A stretch of DNA of 64,000 bases, from positions 40,001 to 104,000 of the forward strand of contig JAKOGI010001963.1 in assembly GCA_029747015.1 (NCBI GenBank), in the 5' to 3' direction. This document shows, piece by piece, positions 1-13,049 of the stretch. The translations under genes and the position numbers were made by a program. The notes under the pieces were generated by a model. That model was given only the letters and a program-made list of their open reading frames with translations, had not been told where the DNA came from and searched no databases. This DNA comes from Carnegiea gigantea (lineage: Eukaryota; Streptophyta; Magnoliopsida; Caryophyllales; Cactaceae). Within the stretch, counting starts at the first letter, position 1. The number at the start of each line of letters is the position of its first letter.

Positions 1-875
1 TATCCAAGAATGTCCGTAAGTCGAGTTGCCCCTCTGTACTCAAAGTTACGCCGTATCTAAGTTTCATTGTCTGGATGCCAGTAGTAGTGTTTCTGTGCCA
101 AAGTTGAAGTATATTAGTAATTAAACATCTCAAACAATCCAATGACGACTTCCAAATTCGTTGTACAGAAAATTAACCTTGAACTCATTAAACCATATGT
201 CTCTCTGAGATTGTGGAACTTCCCCCCACGTGGTCCAAGGACGTGGGTACTTACCAGCAAAGCTTTCAACAATTTTCTGAACTACGCCCTAATATGGAAC
301 AAAACTAAGAAGAATTTGTTAAAAGTAATAACTGTAGGCATTAAAAGAATATGATTACTGAAGAATTTACAAAGTTTATAATGAACTTACGTGTCACCAT
401 CGGGTTGTAAATATATCGTATTATTGGTGCTTGCAGTTTCACTATCAGGTGCAGGACTGTGTCTATCTCTTCCTACCCCTTCATTTTAGACCCCTTCGTT
501 GTGCACTGAGTGGCTTGGCATTCTAGGTTGCCCCATAATCAGATTACCGTTGAAATGTAGACTAACAGTGCCAAACTGTTGATAAAGTAATAGAATAGCT
601 GAAGTACCACCCATGTAAGGAATATTGGGTTGGATTGATGACTGCATACCTACACCAAAAAAAGGTGGTTGCATATGGGGTTACTCATTCATACTACCAA
701 AATAATTTTCGAATGGTTGAGTTGGATCAAGAAAACCTCCAAACATTCCACTAAAGGTGTTTGTTTCATAGTTTTGATCGGCAGGATCATACTGTGGGGG
801 TCAGTTGTGGTGCTCCCCTACCCGCATTATTCTTAACCGATCGACCACGACCACGTCCACCATTGAGTCCAGACA
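1..875 (-). pseudogene. TNPA-like second gene of the CACTA element, partial
   Basis: Read on the minus strand from an ATG at 875, the product starts with a Gly/Arg-rich stretch (MSGLNGGRGRGR) and continues as a low-complexity, Gln/Pro/Met-containing segment. The first exon ends at about 391, directly before a good splice donor (GTAAGT). Further left, about 305-130, minus-strand translation gives a KYPRPWTTWGEVP...WFNEFK-like stretch, and about 50-1 gives FEYRGATRLTDILG. These resemble the Transposase_24 (Ptta/En/Spm) family. In CACTA elements this gene encodes the protein that binds subterminal repeats. Frame breaks and stops are present within the first exon and after the WFNEFK block, so it is probably non-functional. 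The gene is truncated by the window edge. Confidence 0.6.
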
Positions 876-1036
876 TCTAACAAATAAGAACAGAATAAAA
901 AAAATACAACCGCGCAAATATTCATAGTATTGTCAGTGAAAAAATTACAGTACATATATACAATTGTTTTTATGGGTTTGCAATTAAGAAAAACTAAATA
1001 CACATGCATAAATATCCATACAACGAAAATATTAAA

Positions 1037-4000
1037 TCAATCATTGTGGGATACATCGTCATCGTCATCGTCATCATCACCACTTTGCAATGCCATATTT
1101 TCGTCATCATCATCATCAGTGTCTTCATCTTCATCCTCCCATTCACCTTCTTCATCCTCTTCATCACCATCATCATGTTCACCATTCCCGTTATGATCAT
1201 CACCCCAATCATGTCCGTCAACATCATCAGCTTGTGTAGTTTCATCGACTAATGTTGTGGCTATTACATTATCTACATTCATGGTTGTCATTCCTAATTG
1301 TTAATAGGCAAGTTTTAGATTATCCTTATCGTTAGGAGCACCGCGAGGTTTGTTCGGTATAGCTACCCACCAATTCGCTTTTCCTGATATCCCCTCAGGG
1401 TACTTAAGATATACCACTTGGGTTGCAATATCAACAAATATGAATGGGTCAAACTTTCTGTAATGTCTGGTATGATTAACCTCGGGATGTGGGGTAAATT
1501 TAGGATAACGTAGCTCCCAAGGAACATCCGGGTCAAACCACTCACAATTAAAAAGTACACATTTTTTAATTGGCTCACCCGTAAATTCAACACGAATAAT
1601 TTCATGGAGTATGCCATAATAATCTCCTGATATTTCATCACCTTTGCCAACTCCTTTGACACACACGCCACAATTATATGTTGCTTTACCTTCATTTCTA
1701 GCCTTGGTATGAAACGGATAACCATTAACTTTATACCCAGAAAAACATTCCACTATCATAATTGGTCCATGAGATAAGTTCACAAAAAAATCTTGCCTCT
1801 CATTATTAAACACCCAATAAGAATTGACCTATGAAGAAGAAAAGAAGGTAATCCTCTTTACAGTTACAAAAATGTTTTTTGGGAATTAAAGGTTACTTAA
1901 GAAAAATTACTTACATTACACTCAAACCATTGTACAAAATTTGCCTCGATAAACAAGTCAACTTCCACATCACTTGTATTTGGATTATGACCGTGAAATT
2001 GATGTCTGAACTAACTGTAATGTTTAACGAGTGAAATTAATTAATTATTATTCGACAATTATTAAGTATTCAAATGAAACTTTCAGTAACTGATATACTT
2101 ACTCCAAATATGGTTGCACTTCAGCACAATTCAGTAAAATGTGAAGGTGAGCGACACGGTACTCCGCCTCAGTAAGATATCTTTTTCCTCGATTTTTAAA
2201 TGGAGTACCCTTACTGTTGAATACCGATAGAGTTGGCATTTGTAGTTCGAATTGTTGTATACCCTCATTATGCCCAATAGTTAGGCGATGCAAGCTTGAC
2301 TGAAAATAATACTTAGCGAAATGTTTAATCTCAAATGCTAAGTATGCATGAACCATAGATGCCTCTACACGAGCTTTGTTCTTTGCCGTAGGCTTTAACC
2401 AGTCAAAGTACCTCTCAAAAGGATACATCTATCGATATTGAACAGGACTACCCAACAAAGCTTCTTCGGCTAAATGAATGGGAAAATGTTCCATGACATT
2501 CCAAAAACCATGAGGGAAAACTATCTCCAACTTACAAAGAATTATAGCAATGTTCTTATCCATCTCTTCCAGCATGCTAATATGTAACTCACTTGAGCAT
2601 AAGTTTCTAAAAAATTCACTTAATTCGACCAAGGGTCCCAACACATCTTCCGGAACAACAGGAAAGCTACTGGAAGAAGATTCTCTAAGAACACATGATG
2701 ATCATGACTTTTCATATTTTGCAACTTTGTGTTAGATGGATCCACCCAATTTCCCACATTAGAACAATAACCATCAGGCACATGAACCTCCCGCAACCAT
2801 TGACAGACAGCCCTTTTTTGAGGTAATGACAGTGCAAACTTGGCTTTTGGCTTACACAATCTATCAGTGGACCCTCTTGTAGCCAAGTTCAACTCTTGCC
2901 TACTACACAGAATAGACATATCCATTCTTGCTTTGATATCATCCTTTGTTTTTCCCAGAACATCCATCACTGTGTTTATAATATTTTCACTGAAGTTTTT
3001 TTCGATATGCATAACATCAATGTTATGCCTCAGAAGTTGATGCTTCCAATACGGCAACTCCCAAAAGATACTTTGCCTTGTCCAATTATATTCATTTTCC
3101 TCAAATCCCGGAATTTGAAAATGGATATCTGTAGTCACTTTAGGCAATGTCGATACCCTATCATACAACATTTCACCAGAAATCATTTGGGGAGGGCCAA
3201 TGTGTGTGCTCTTTGCTTTACGAAAAGCAACTTTATTAGCTCTAAAACAGTGATTCCGAGGCAAGAATCGACGATAGCAATCGAACCAAGATGGCTTTCG
3301 GCCATGCTGTAACTGGAATGCACAATTTTGGTGCATCCACCCCGGACATGCTAACAACCCATGAGTATTCTAACCGGATAACATACCATATGCGGAAAAA
3401 TCATTAATTGTCCACATCAACGCTGCATGCAATCTAAAAGTTTCCCCGCATGAAACATCAAATGTATCCACCCTAACATCCCACAACATTTTTAACTCAT
3501 CAATTAAGGGTTGCAAGTACACATCAATCATGTTCTTCGGATTTGTTGGACCTGGAATAATACAACTTAAAAACATGTATGAAGTGGTCATACACATATC
3601 TAGAGACAAGTTCTAAGGTGTAACAATAATTGACCACACAGAATACGATTTTTCAGATATGGAAAATGGTGTGAACCATCAGCGTAAAGACTTAACCATA
3701 CATTTCGAGGCTCTGCTGCAAATTTTGGATACTTTTGGTCAAAGTGCTTCCAAGCTAATCCATCTGACGGATGCCGAAAACACCCGATTCTTGGCGATGC
3801 TCATGATGCCATCTCATATGGACGGCAGTCCTTTTTGAGGTATACAGTCGTTGCAATCTTAGGATTAAAAGAAGGTAGTGCATTTTTGCATATGAAACAT
3901 CCTTATGACCTCGTTGGTTGGATTTCTTTGGCAATTGTCTTGCATGTCCACAAAATTTGCATGCGGGCAAACCCTCATCCTGTTTATAATAAAGCATGCA

Positions 4001-4672
4001 ACCATTTGGATAACAATCAATTTCCTAAACATCCATACTTAAATCCCTCACTTTTCTGAGCTGCTGATGATAATTTTTTGGAATGCCACTTTTAAAAGGG
4101 CATATATCTTTCATCAGGTCAATAACTTCGTTGAAAGAACGTTGAGACATGTTGTGCCTCGATTTAATACTAAGTAGCCTCACAGATGTTTCAAGTTCAG
4201 TTATGTTACACCCTTCATGCAATAGTCTTTAGGCAGATTCAAGCATAGTGTAAAATGCCTCAGGATTTGCATCATGATGGCTACTTATGTTCATTTCATT
4301 AGCTTGGAAGGCAGCATGAAGCATGTTCTTCATATGATTATAATCGTTGTGATCGTAATCAAAATTCATAGAATGTGAACTACTTGCACCCCCTGCTTCT
4401 GAATTATCTTCTTCCCCATGACTTGTCTAATACCAATAATTTTTCACAAACCCCTTTCTATACAAATGAGACTTTACAACGTCAGGTGCAAAATATTGTA
4501 TATTCTTGCACTTCACACATGGACATCTATGAACTCCATTAATTCCATACTCTTCCTGATTTCGTGCAAATTCATCAAACATATTAACTCCCATCAACCA
4601 CTCATCTCTAAGTCCATGTCCATTAGGATTTCTTCTCCTATACATCCATTGACGATGCAACGGCCCATCCAT
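1037..4672 (-). pseudogene. TNP2-type CACTA transposase pseudogene
   Basis: All domains of the plant TNP2-like transposase are seen in order on the minus strand. They are the transposase-associated N-terminal domain (4672-4427; CPCVKC), the core Transposase_21 region (4222-2660; PGPTNPKNMIDVYLQPLIDE, GMLSG, and DVMHIEKN at about 3010), DUF4218 (2650-2100; WNVMEHFPIHLAEEA, MYPFERYF), DUF4216 (1813-1301) and a long Asp/Glu tail (1291-1037). Two introns keep their splice sites: donor GTAAGT at 2102 with acceptor near 2015, and donor GTAAGT at 1914 with acceptor AG at 1829-1830. The frame is broken by at least five nonsense codons (near 4425, 4230, 4026, 3371 and 2430; the last two replace a conserved Trp) and by frameshifts near 3775, 3605 and 2655. 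The family cuts and pastes CACTA elements in the nucleus. This copy cannot make a full protein. Confidence 0.9.
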
Positions 4673-4689
4673 ATGTTGCTAATATGATT

Positions 4690-6360
4690 GCCTTAATTGT
4701 TATGTAAACTACAATTAATTGCAATAAAAATCTTTTAGAAATCTATTTAACCAGTTCAACATATATATATGTATTACATAAAAATATATTTAATAGAACT
4801 ATTAAATATATCATAACACACCCAATTAAGCATCAAACATAAATTACATAATTTATTTCACACTTTATTCAAATAAACAAACCCAAAAAAATAAAATACT
4901 GTTACCCAAAAGATAAAATAAAAATACTTAACAAATCAAACAAAAAATTAACCATACCTCAAACAAGAATATTCTTTACATACTTCCAAATGATTAATAT
5001 GCACAACAAATCAAACAAAAAATAAACATACTTAACATACTTAAACAATTCAACCAAAATTCCACATCACTATATTATTTGTGAAAATAAATGTAATCGA
5101 GCATCAAACACATATGAAAGTATTACTTTCGTGCTTCATCCAAATAAATAAATCCAAACAAAATTAATAACATATAATACAATTAACATAATGAGCAAAC
5201 TTCAATTAATATATACTTAACACACCTCAATATATACTTAATATACCTCAAAAATACATACACTTCACATACTTACAAAACATTAATATATATTACAAAT
5301 CAAACAAAATACAAACATACTTAGAAAATTTAAAGTATTCACTAAAACAAAACACATTACACATGTCTAATATAGTTCAACATTTCATAATAATTATATA
5401 ATTATTATAAATGTACATACATATCATATTTTATTCCACTTATTCAAATAAATACACTTCACAAATAAAATTAAAATTTAATATAATTCACATCCATATT
5501 TTACGAAAAAAATAAATTAGATATTAATCCAACCAAGTCATACTTTCAAATTAACCATATCTAAAAAAAGAATATTATTCACATACTTACCAAAAATTAA
5601 TATACACAACAAATCGAATAAAAAATAAACATACTTAACATTGTTAAACCATTTACCAAAACAAAACATATATTACACATGCTTACGTAATCACAATTAT
5701 TTCAATTATTCAAATGAACATACATTACATATTAAATTAGAGTTACATTATACTTTTTTCCTATCAAAAAAAATTCTTACAAAACCTAAAACACAAGAAT
5801 TAATGTAATTAAACATATACGCAAAAAAAACTAAATTTAACGTAACAATATTATTTATCCACATAAGCCTCATTAAGTATCAATCACAAATTAAACACCT
5901 TATTTCACACTTCATCTAATTAAACAAACTCAAAGAAAAATAACAAAATACTATTAACATACTTAGCAAACTTAAATTAATATATACTTAACATACCTAA
6001 ATATTGCAAAAATATAACAAAAATTCTTAACATATCAAACAAATCATAAAAAAATTAAACATACCTCCAAAAACATACATGCTTAACATATTTAAAATTT
6101 TATAATAAAAAACCTATTTTACTTAAATTATTCACTTTAATAAAACATAGTATACATGCTTTACATATTTTACATTTTAAAATAATTAGATAATTATTTC
6201 ATATGTACATACATAACATGTTTTACTCTACTCATTCTAATAAACATATTTTACAAATTAAATAAAAAACTTACGCAATTCACATTCATATTCTATGGAA
6301 AAAATAAAATTTTCAAACTAAATAAACATGCTTTCAGATTAAAATTCACAAAAATCAACA
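4690..6360. repeat. AT-rich degenerate repeat tract in the CACTA leader
   Basis: About 1.7 kb with no coding potential. The same phrases recur at roughly 300-bp spacing. For example, 'attaatat..acaacaaatcaaac' recurs near 4991, 5283 and 5593, and 'ttcacacttcatycaaataaac' recurs near 4856, 5127, 5435 and 5900. This looks like a degenerate tandem array with a period near 300 bp, lying between the transposase start and the subterminal repeats. It may be the transcribed leader or first intron. Confidence 0.55.
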
Positions 6361-6379
6361 TCACATATCAAATTAACAC

Positions 6380-6931
6380 AATGTTAAAGCGCAACAATTG
6401 TGCTAACCGTTAAACACCCGAAAAATCAAGCGGCTTAACGGCGTCGGTGGCAGTGGCACTAGCGGCGTTCGTGGTGACGGCAAAACTTGAAAAATTAAGA
6501 CCATAAAAAATATCAATTAACTTAACTATTTCAATTTTGATCAACAAATTAACCAAAAAAATAACTTACCGTTCAATTTTCCGACCACCGAAACCTTCAA
6601 ACCTCACTTTCTCTCTCTTCCTTCTCCTCCCTCTCTCTCTTTTCGAACCTCACCTTCTCTCTTTATACTTTCAATTTGCCGGCCAAAACACCCCCCAAAA
6701 TTTAAAAGACAGACATGCTGCACCTCGAGATCTGCGCGAATCGTCTGACGGAAATACCGACTGATTCCGACAGGTCTACGCCGGAATTTGCGACGGAACA
6801 CTTTTCCGTCGGAATTCCCGTTAGAAATTCCAATTTCCGTCGGGCTCCACCACTTTTTCCGTCGGGTCCTCTGATATTTTCCGACGACTGTCTAACGCGT
6901 CGCTTTGTCCGTCGGAGTTCAACAACGTTTT

Positions 6932-6935
<4 letters not shown>
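6380..6935 (-). promoter_or_regulatory. CACTA 5' terminal region: CT/GA-rich leader and subterminal repeats
   Basis: On the minus strand this is the transposase promoter and leader side. It holds a GA-rich stretch (complement of 6600-6665) and a GC-rich piece at 6425-6480. Clustered copies of TTCCGTCGG lie on the plus strand at about 6804, 6835 and 6857, with a variant near 6905 and inverted forms (GACGGAA, CCGACG) between. Repeats of this motif are typical binding sites of the TNPA-like protein in plant CACTA elements. The terminal inverted repeat itself is not recognisable. Confidence 0.65.
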
Positions 6936-7006
<71 letters not shown>

Positions 7007-7026
7007 TTATGTACATATACATGTAC

Positions 7027-7057
<31 letters not shown>

Positions 7058-7155
7058 ATAATATATAATATATATATATAATTATATATAAATATATATA
7101 TATTATATATATATATATATATATAGTATAATTGTGTGTGTCATATACATGCCAC

Positions 7156-7199
<44 letters not shown>

Positions 7200-8876
7200 G
7201 GGTGTATATGTATTCTGTTTTTGTATTATAGTTAGGCAATATATATATAATGTGTGTGTGTGTAATATATATATATAACTATATATAGTATATGTGTGTG
7301 CGTGGTGTGTTGTAATGGATAGATAGATAGATTAGATAGATTAGATAGGTAGATGGATAGAATATGATAGCGGTAGATATAATTGACACATACACCAATA
7401 TATATATATAATCTATATATTTTTGTATATATATATATATATATATTATATATTTATATATATCTAATATATATTTATACATTATATATTATATATATAT
7501 ATATATATAGGATATATATATATATCTATTCATTATATGTGTGTGTGTGTGTGGTGTGTATATATATATAATATATTATGTATGTATATAATTTATGCAT
7601 ATATATATATATATATATATAATATATATATATATAATCTAGTAAGTAATATATATCTATTTTTATGGGTGGTACGCACACTGGACCACAGATTATGCAT
7701 GTGTGGTTGCGTGCATCATTCTGTGTGTATATGTTTGTATATGTACGTATATATTTATATGTATTACCTGTCTCTTGTGTATGTGTGTGGTGGTGGTGTG
7801 TGTGTGGTGTGTGTGTGTATACATCTATGTGTGTTTTGCGCATGTGGTCATAGCGTGTGTGGAATTGCGGTGTGTGCATGCATAGTATATAGAGAGGGAC
7901 CACCCGGGAGAGATAACACGCGCCTAGGATGCACCGTATTTGTGTGTGCATATATATGTGTATGTGTTGTTATGATTGTATCTATGTATGTATGTATGCA
8001 TGTATGGTGGATGCATAGATATATATTGTTATATAGATGTATATATATTCGTAGTGGTGTGTGTGGTGTAATATATATATATATATATATATCATATATG
8101 TATAGAAATGCATATATACATAATGTATATATAATATATATATATATATATATCTATATATAATATATATATAGAAGAATATGTAATATATAAGTACGCA
8201 CACACACACATTATTATGCACATATATTCCTAGTAAAACACATACCTATATAATATATAAAATATATGTATATACATAACATATTATATATATATATTTT
8301 GTGGTGTGTGTGTGTGTGTTCTCTATAGATAGATATACATATAAAAATAATATAAGTATATAGTATATATATATATAGATATATATATATATATATATAT
8401 TATAAAAAAATATATAAATATGTTTATAACTATATCTGTGTGTGTGTGTGTGTATATGTTTGTTGTGTATATATATATATCTATATATGTTGTAGGTATG
8501 TATGTATGTATTAGTGTAAGGTGGTGCCTATATGTAGATATAAAATTAGTCCCCCCTTTTACATGATCGATATTATATATCTGTATATATAGTATATCTA
8601 TATATATATTTATATTTATCTATGTATGTGGTATAATGTCATTTATGTTGTGTGTATACATAGATATATATTATATATATATATATATATATATTATATT
8701 ATATATATATATATATATAGATATATATGGCGGGTGTGTGTGTGTATGGAAATAATATCATATATATGATAACATATATCTATTACGCACTAACACGCGC
8801 GCACGTACGCATACATAGATATCTACAACACCACACATCACGTCACTGCATACATACACGCACACATACAGATGTA

Positions 8877-8907
<31 letters not shown>

Positions 8908-9545
8908 TCTATATATATATAATTATAATGATAGTATAGTATAGATAGAGATATATATATATATATATTGATGTTATGTATGTAATGTATGTATGTATGT
9001 ATGTTGTATATAGATATATATAATATGTATGTATGATGTATGTGTGTGTATATATATATATATATTATATTATATCTATATATATACTATAATATATTTA
9101 TATATGTGTGTGTGATGTTATGCGTGCTGTATCTATTGTATATACTATATATATCACATACATACATACATACATACATATATATTCTATATATATTTAT
9201 ATATGTGTGTGTGTATGCATGTGTATATATATATATATGCACAATACATACATACATACATACATATATATATGATATATTATATATATATTAAATATAT
9301 TGTATAAATTATTCTAGATAAATACCATCTATACATACATCAATATATATATATATTATATTATATACTAATATCAACGGGTATATATTATAATGGTGTG
9401 GGTGTGTGTGTATGTGTGTATGTATGTATGTGTGTGTGCATGTATGTTGATATTTTTGTATATACGTGGATACATATACTGTCAAATGTGTATGTGTGTT
9501 TTTGTGTGTGTGTATGTGTGTGTGTATGTATGTATGCTTTCATGT
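6933..9545. repeat. Composite microsatellite (TA, TG, GATA, CATA runs)
   Basis: About 2.6 kb of mixed simple repeats. Long (TA)n and (TG)n runs are interleaved with GATA-type tetranucleotides (about 7316-7375) and CATA/TACA runs (8875-8906, 9159-9182, 9244-9268). A less repetitive island lies at about 7660-7940. All reading frames here are repeat translations (Tyr/Ile or Val/Cys/Tyr) and are not genes. Confidence 0.95.
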
Positions 9546-9789
9546 ATGCATGTAATGAATCAAATTTCTCAAATTTTGCATAGTTGAGCAAAGAGTTGTG
9601 GGCCAAGTGGGGACTGGTGTCAGTTGTTGCGCACATCTCGCCATCTGACTCATAACTTTTCCATTACATGTTGAAATTGAGTTTATAATATATTATTGGA
9701 AGGCTCTTCAGTCATACGGCCAATCTAAAGTCTTATTGGCACTAATTTTAATGTTCGACGTCCAAACAGGCTTCAATCTTTTGTAGCCA

Positions 9790-10925
9790 ACCAAAGCATG
9801 ATAAGTCATCTCATCATGCTTCTCACATACGGGGCATTAGTTGTCCCCCTGAGATGTGTATTTGTGCTCTTCGTTCAATCTAGGAATACGCGCACGCCAC
9901 CTCTTTGCATGCAAGGTTATTATGCTTTGGAGGCCTATCTAGGCTCTACATATTCTATCATAATCCTCCGCCTTCAAGTCCGTGAGTGTTAGCCTATGAA
10001 TGAAGATGGCGATGCACTTCTAGCCAATAAGTTGATTTCATTGAAATGTTCCCCCTTTTTCTTGTCACTAATATGTCATATCAAATGGATACTGAGGAAG
10101 CATAGGCATGCTTTTAATCAAGCTTGCATCCTTCTCTTTAAAAATTTGTTCTAATATCTCATCTTGCCACTTCGCCCTTCATTTATCTGGAAGCTCCTCT
10201 GCAAACATATTTTCGTCAACCATAACTTGCATTTGAGGTCTAAACATCTCTTCATCTCTAGGCTTCCAAGAATACCATTACCCATCCACTACTTCTTGTC
10301 GGGAATTATAAGGCGTTTTGCATCTCAAATACTACACCATACACAGCTTGGATTACCCCCCTCATGGCCCTTAGAAATTGCATCGAGGAAAGTATCCAGC
10401 TTCATTTATACAAGATGAACTAGAGAATGAGGATTTTGGATAAGTCACAACCTTACTTATCAAGCAAAGTTAGAAACCCAAAGATCCTGAAACCCTAGGA
10501 CCCCGATGGCTTTAGGCATGCATAAACTCCTCAATGACTTCTAATGCAAGTTAAGATTCTCATCTATGTAGCACCAATAGAAAGAAACTAGTAACGAATG
10601 TATCTTATCAATCCACCTATTGATCAGGCGTGTGAAACACAATTATGACGTAGGCTAGTGTAGATTAGACAATAGTTTGATGAGTACCTCTTTCCTCAGT
10701 TTTGAGAGCAGTTTCTTCTGGCATCTTTGCATGTTCTTCTACATTTTCACCATTAGCTGGAGCAATTGCTTTCTTAGGTCTCCTAATCATTGTTGGCAAG
10801 CCCAGATACTTTCTATGCTTCTCCACTTTTCTCATTCCGAGTCCTCTTTCCAATTCTCCCTTTTAATTAATGTTTTTGTCGGAGATAATATTCAGCCCAT
10901 AATAATTAAGAGTAAAGAAGAGGTG
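9790..10925 (-). pseudogene. LINE (L1-type) ORF2 fragment: RT C-terminal part to zinc-binding region
   Basis: Minus-strand translation, switching frames, follows the plant L1 ORF2 order. It gives GLGMRKVEKHRKYLGLPT at about 10850-10790, then the KKLLSK..KEVLIK block at about 10720-10690, then AGYFPRCNF and a NPSCVWCSI..AKRLI block around 10390-10320. Next come ILEQIFKEKDASLIKSMPML at about 10160-10100 and a zf-RVT-like CPVC..H...VW pattern at about 9850-9750. Full-length ORF2 encodes endonuclease and reverse transcriptase for target-primed retrotransposition. This piece begins after the RT active site, is full of stops and frameshifts, and is long dead. A matching upstream RT piece lies at 20407-20900 on the same strand. 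Confidence 0.75.
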
Positions 10926-10973
10926 AGTGGATCAATTTGATGAAGTCTCTAACGTGGCTTATCGTTGATGATA

Positions 10974-11054
10974 ACGGTCATGTGAATTATATTAAGGCAT
11001 GCCACAATGCTATTGACGGTCATGGAAATTACATTAAGGCATGCCACAATGCTA
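10974..11054. repeat. 42-bp imperfect tandem duplication
   Basis: The phrase 'acggtcatg.gaattayattaaggcatgccacaatgcta' occurs at 10974 and again at 11016, with a few substitutions. It lies just beyond the LINE fragment. Confidence 0.9.
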
Positions 11055-11769
11055 GTAATCCATGCTGCATCACCTGTTTGATGAGAAAAAGTGAAATGGA
11101 ATGAAATTATTGCTTAATATTATGGAGGTTGAGATTGGAACTTGAATCCTGAACTTACATGTTTGAAGAGAATAGGAATAGAACTAAATCTCAATTCTTG
11201 TTGTTTGACTAATAATTATGGAATGGAATCAAATTGGTTTATTTTAAAAATATTTTTATCCCATTATAAGTTTTTTTATAGTTAATTATATTTTTAATAT
11301 GCAAAATGATAAGTGTCTTGCTACAAAACATTGCATATATATCTTGTTTTGACCTGAAAATCATATTATTATGTTTCTAAATTCAAAAAAATGGTAGAAT
11401 TAAATAGCTGAAGCATATTACAACTTAAATTATATAAAATCATCTTTTTATCTATCATTTATCACATTTCTAAAATATGCGTATCATATATACTCGCTGA
11501 TAGGGTTAATACGATTAGGATATCATTTAATATTTTATTGGCATAGCCGACGAATATTTAAGGTTAGCAATTCATAATTAAGTATGATCATTTAAAATTT
11601 TGTGATTTTAAACCACATAATATGTTAATTTATGATGAGGCAAGACACTTAAGAGCGTCTTGCGGCAAGACATATATCACTACCCAATATATATTTGGTG
11701 ACTAGTTGAGATGGACTCAACAACAATCCAAATATTAGGGGAGAACAAAAAAAAGATGGAGATAAAAAA
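11055..11769. other. Non-coding AT-rich spacer with a MITE-like stretch
   Basis: No coding frame is seen. About 11069-11110 reads 'ctgtttgatgagaaaaagtgaaatgg', which resembles the reverse complement of 20376-20405 at the edge of the hairpin element there. About 11130-11150 ('gattggaacttgaatcc') also recalls that element. A related, more decayed MITE copy may occupy about 11069-11230. The rest, up to the LTR at 11770, shows nothing recognisable. Confidence 0.4.
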
Positions 11770-12075
11770 TGTAAGACAAAATAGGACTGACCTGGATGCG
11801 GAAACAACTGTCAGAAGTAGTCCAAGTAGATCTAAATATGAAGTAGCTACTAGAGTCGCCTTAGGAATGCCCACGTCCTAAACCCGAAAGCCCAGCATTG
11901 ATGCTACGGCAGCCCTGAGGCAGAGCAAAGAGAGTGTGTGAGATTTGAGTGTTATACGTATGTACTTGTGGCTGACCCCCAAAGCCCCCTTTTATAGGTT
12001 ATGGGGGTAGCTAGGGTTGTTACCCTAGGCAATACTAAGTCGCTGTCGGGCCTAACTATATAGGCTCGGTTAACA
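11770..12075 (-). repeat. 3' LTR of copia element 1
   Basis: It starts TGTAAGAC and ends GTTAACA on the plus strand, so the minus strand reads TGTTAAC...TTACA. It is homologous to 19463-19769. The minus strand has a TATAAAAGGGGG promoter-like box (complement of about 11986-11998). The minus-strand sequence just upstream of the LTR (complement of 12076-12090, GAGCGGGAGC) could be the polypurine tract. Confidence 0.9.
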
Positions 12076-13049
12076 GCTCCCGCTCAGCCATGAAGGCCGC
12101 AAACACATGCTCTTCATGAATCAGAACTCCGCACGCTTCATACTGGAATAGGACATGCGATCGAAAAGTAACAAGTAGTGATATATTAAGTCACCATCTA
12201 ACATAACACTTTCACGGAATACTATACCCCAATTCACCCTAAACATCACCAGTGGCATTTACAATCCCTTATGCCGTGATATATCATATGATTATATACT
12301 CAATATAATCGCTTGGGCTGATATTGGTGATGACGGATAGACTTTTCCTTAAACACTCATGATACTGCATCTTAGCTTAATTTATTTCCTAACATGTTCT
12401 CGCTGAACCGTATACATCGTGGTTTTTAAGAAAAGTAACATCAAGCCTTGACTTCGTACCATAGCTTTAAGCCAAAGGGTCATCGTCTACAGGGCCACAC
12501 AGTAACAAGAGATAGGGAGGTCAATTATCACTTCGTATATGGTCGTCTTTTAAGCACACACAGTATGAGATGTGTGTCACGACATAGCTCCCACTTTCTT
12601 GGGACCGTCACTCTATATGCCATGCGAACTGTCAGTCTAGATTTTTACCCAAAAAGTCTAATCTGAGCCACTTGATTAACATACTAAATACTAATCTTGA
12701 CACTCAAAATTAGGCTTTTAAGGCTTCAATATGAAATCATGTCTCATATTTGACTCCCTCGAGTCTCATCTTAGACTTACTAAAGCAACTATTTCTCATT
12801 CATACATCTCCAGTATGAGTAATCAATATTGCACCCCTAGTATCAATATTATTCTGTCTCATGCTGGCTGCTACTCAAGTGTCAGGGTGATTGCCTGTGT
12901 GACTAGGCTAATCAGAAGTCTGTGACATTTCAACATGTCTAACAAATAAATCATAAAGCATTCAGAAAAAGAACCTTCAATCTTTATTTCATAAATGCTC
13001 ATTACAAGAAGAAAGTATCTATCATACATGACAATATTATATCCAAAAA
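12076..13049 (-). other. 3' non-coding region of copia element 1
   Basis: About 1 kb between the RNase H stop and the 3' LTR. No conserved protein is seen. Parts match the equivalent region of copia element 2: the phrase reading 'aagtctaagatgagactcgaggga' on the minus strand near 12770 corresponds to 27852-27875. This shows that the two elements are related beyond the coding part. Confidence 0.7.

Larger units (their letters stand above)
1..6935 (-). mobile_element. CACTA (En/Spm-like) DNA transposon, 3' end outside window
   Basis: The unit is read on the minus strand. From high to low coordinates it has repeated TTCCGTCGG-type subterminal motifs (6765-6925), a 2-kb AT-rich leader, a TNP2-type transposase pseudogene, and the start of a second, TNPA-like gene that runs off the left edge. 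This order is typical of plant CACTA elements. A clean CACTA terminal inverted repeat is not visible: where it should lie (about 6930) the sequence passes straight into a TG/TA microsatellite. The element is dead, because the transposase reading frame carries several nonsense codons and frameshifts. The distal end lies beyond base 1. Confidence 0.85.

Noticed and set aside
930..1196. Ser-rich plus-strand frame of 88 codons
   Set aside because: It is the antisense of the Asp/Glu tail of the CACTA transposase (GAT/GAC repeats read backwards).
6702..9636. Several Tyr/Ile- or Val/Cys-rich frames up to 208 codons
   Set aside because: They are translations of TA/TG microsatellite sequence on both strands.
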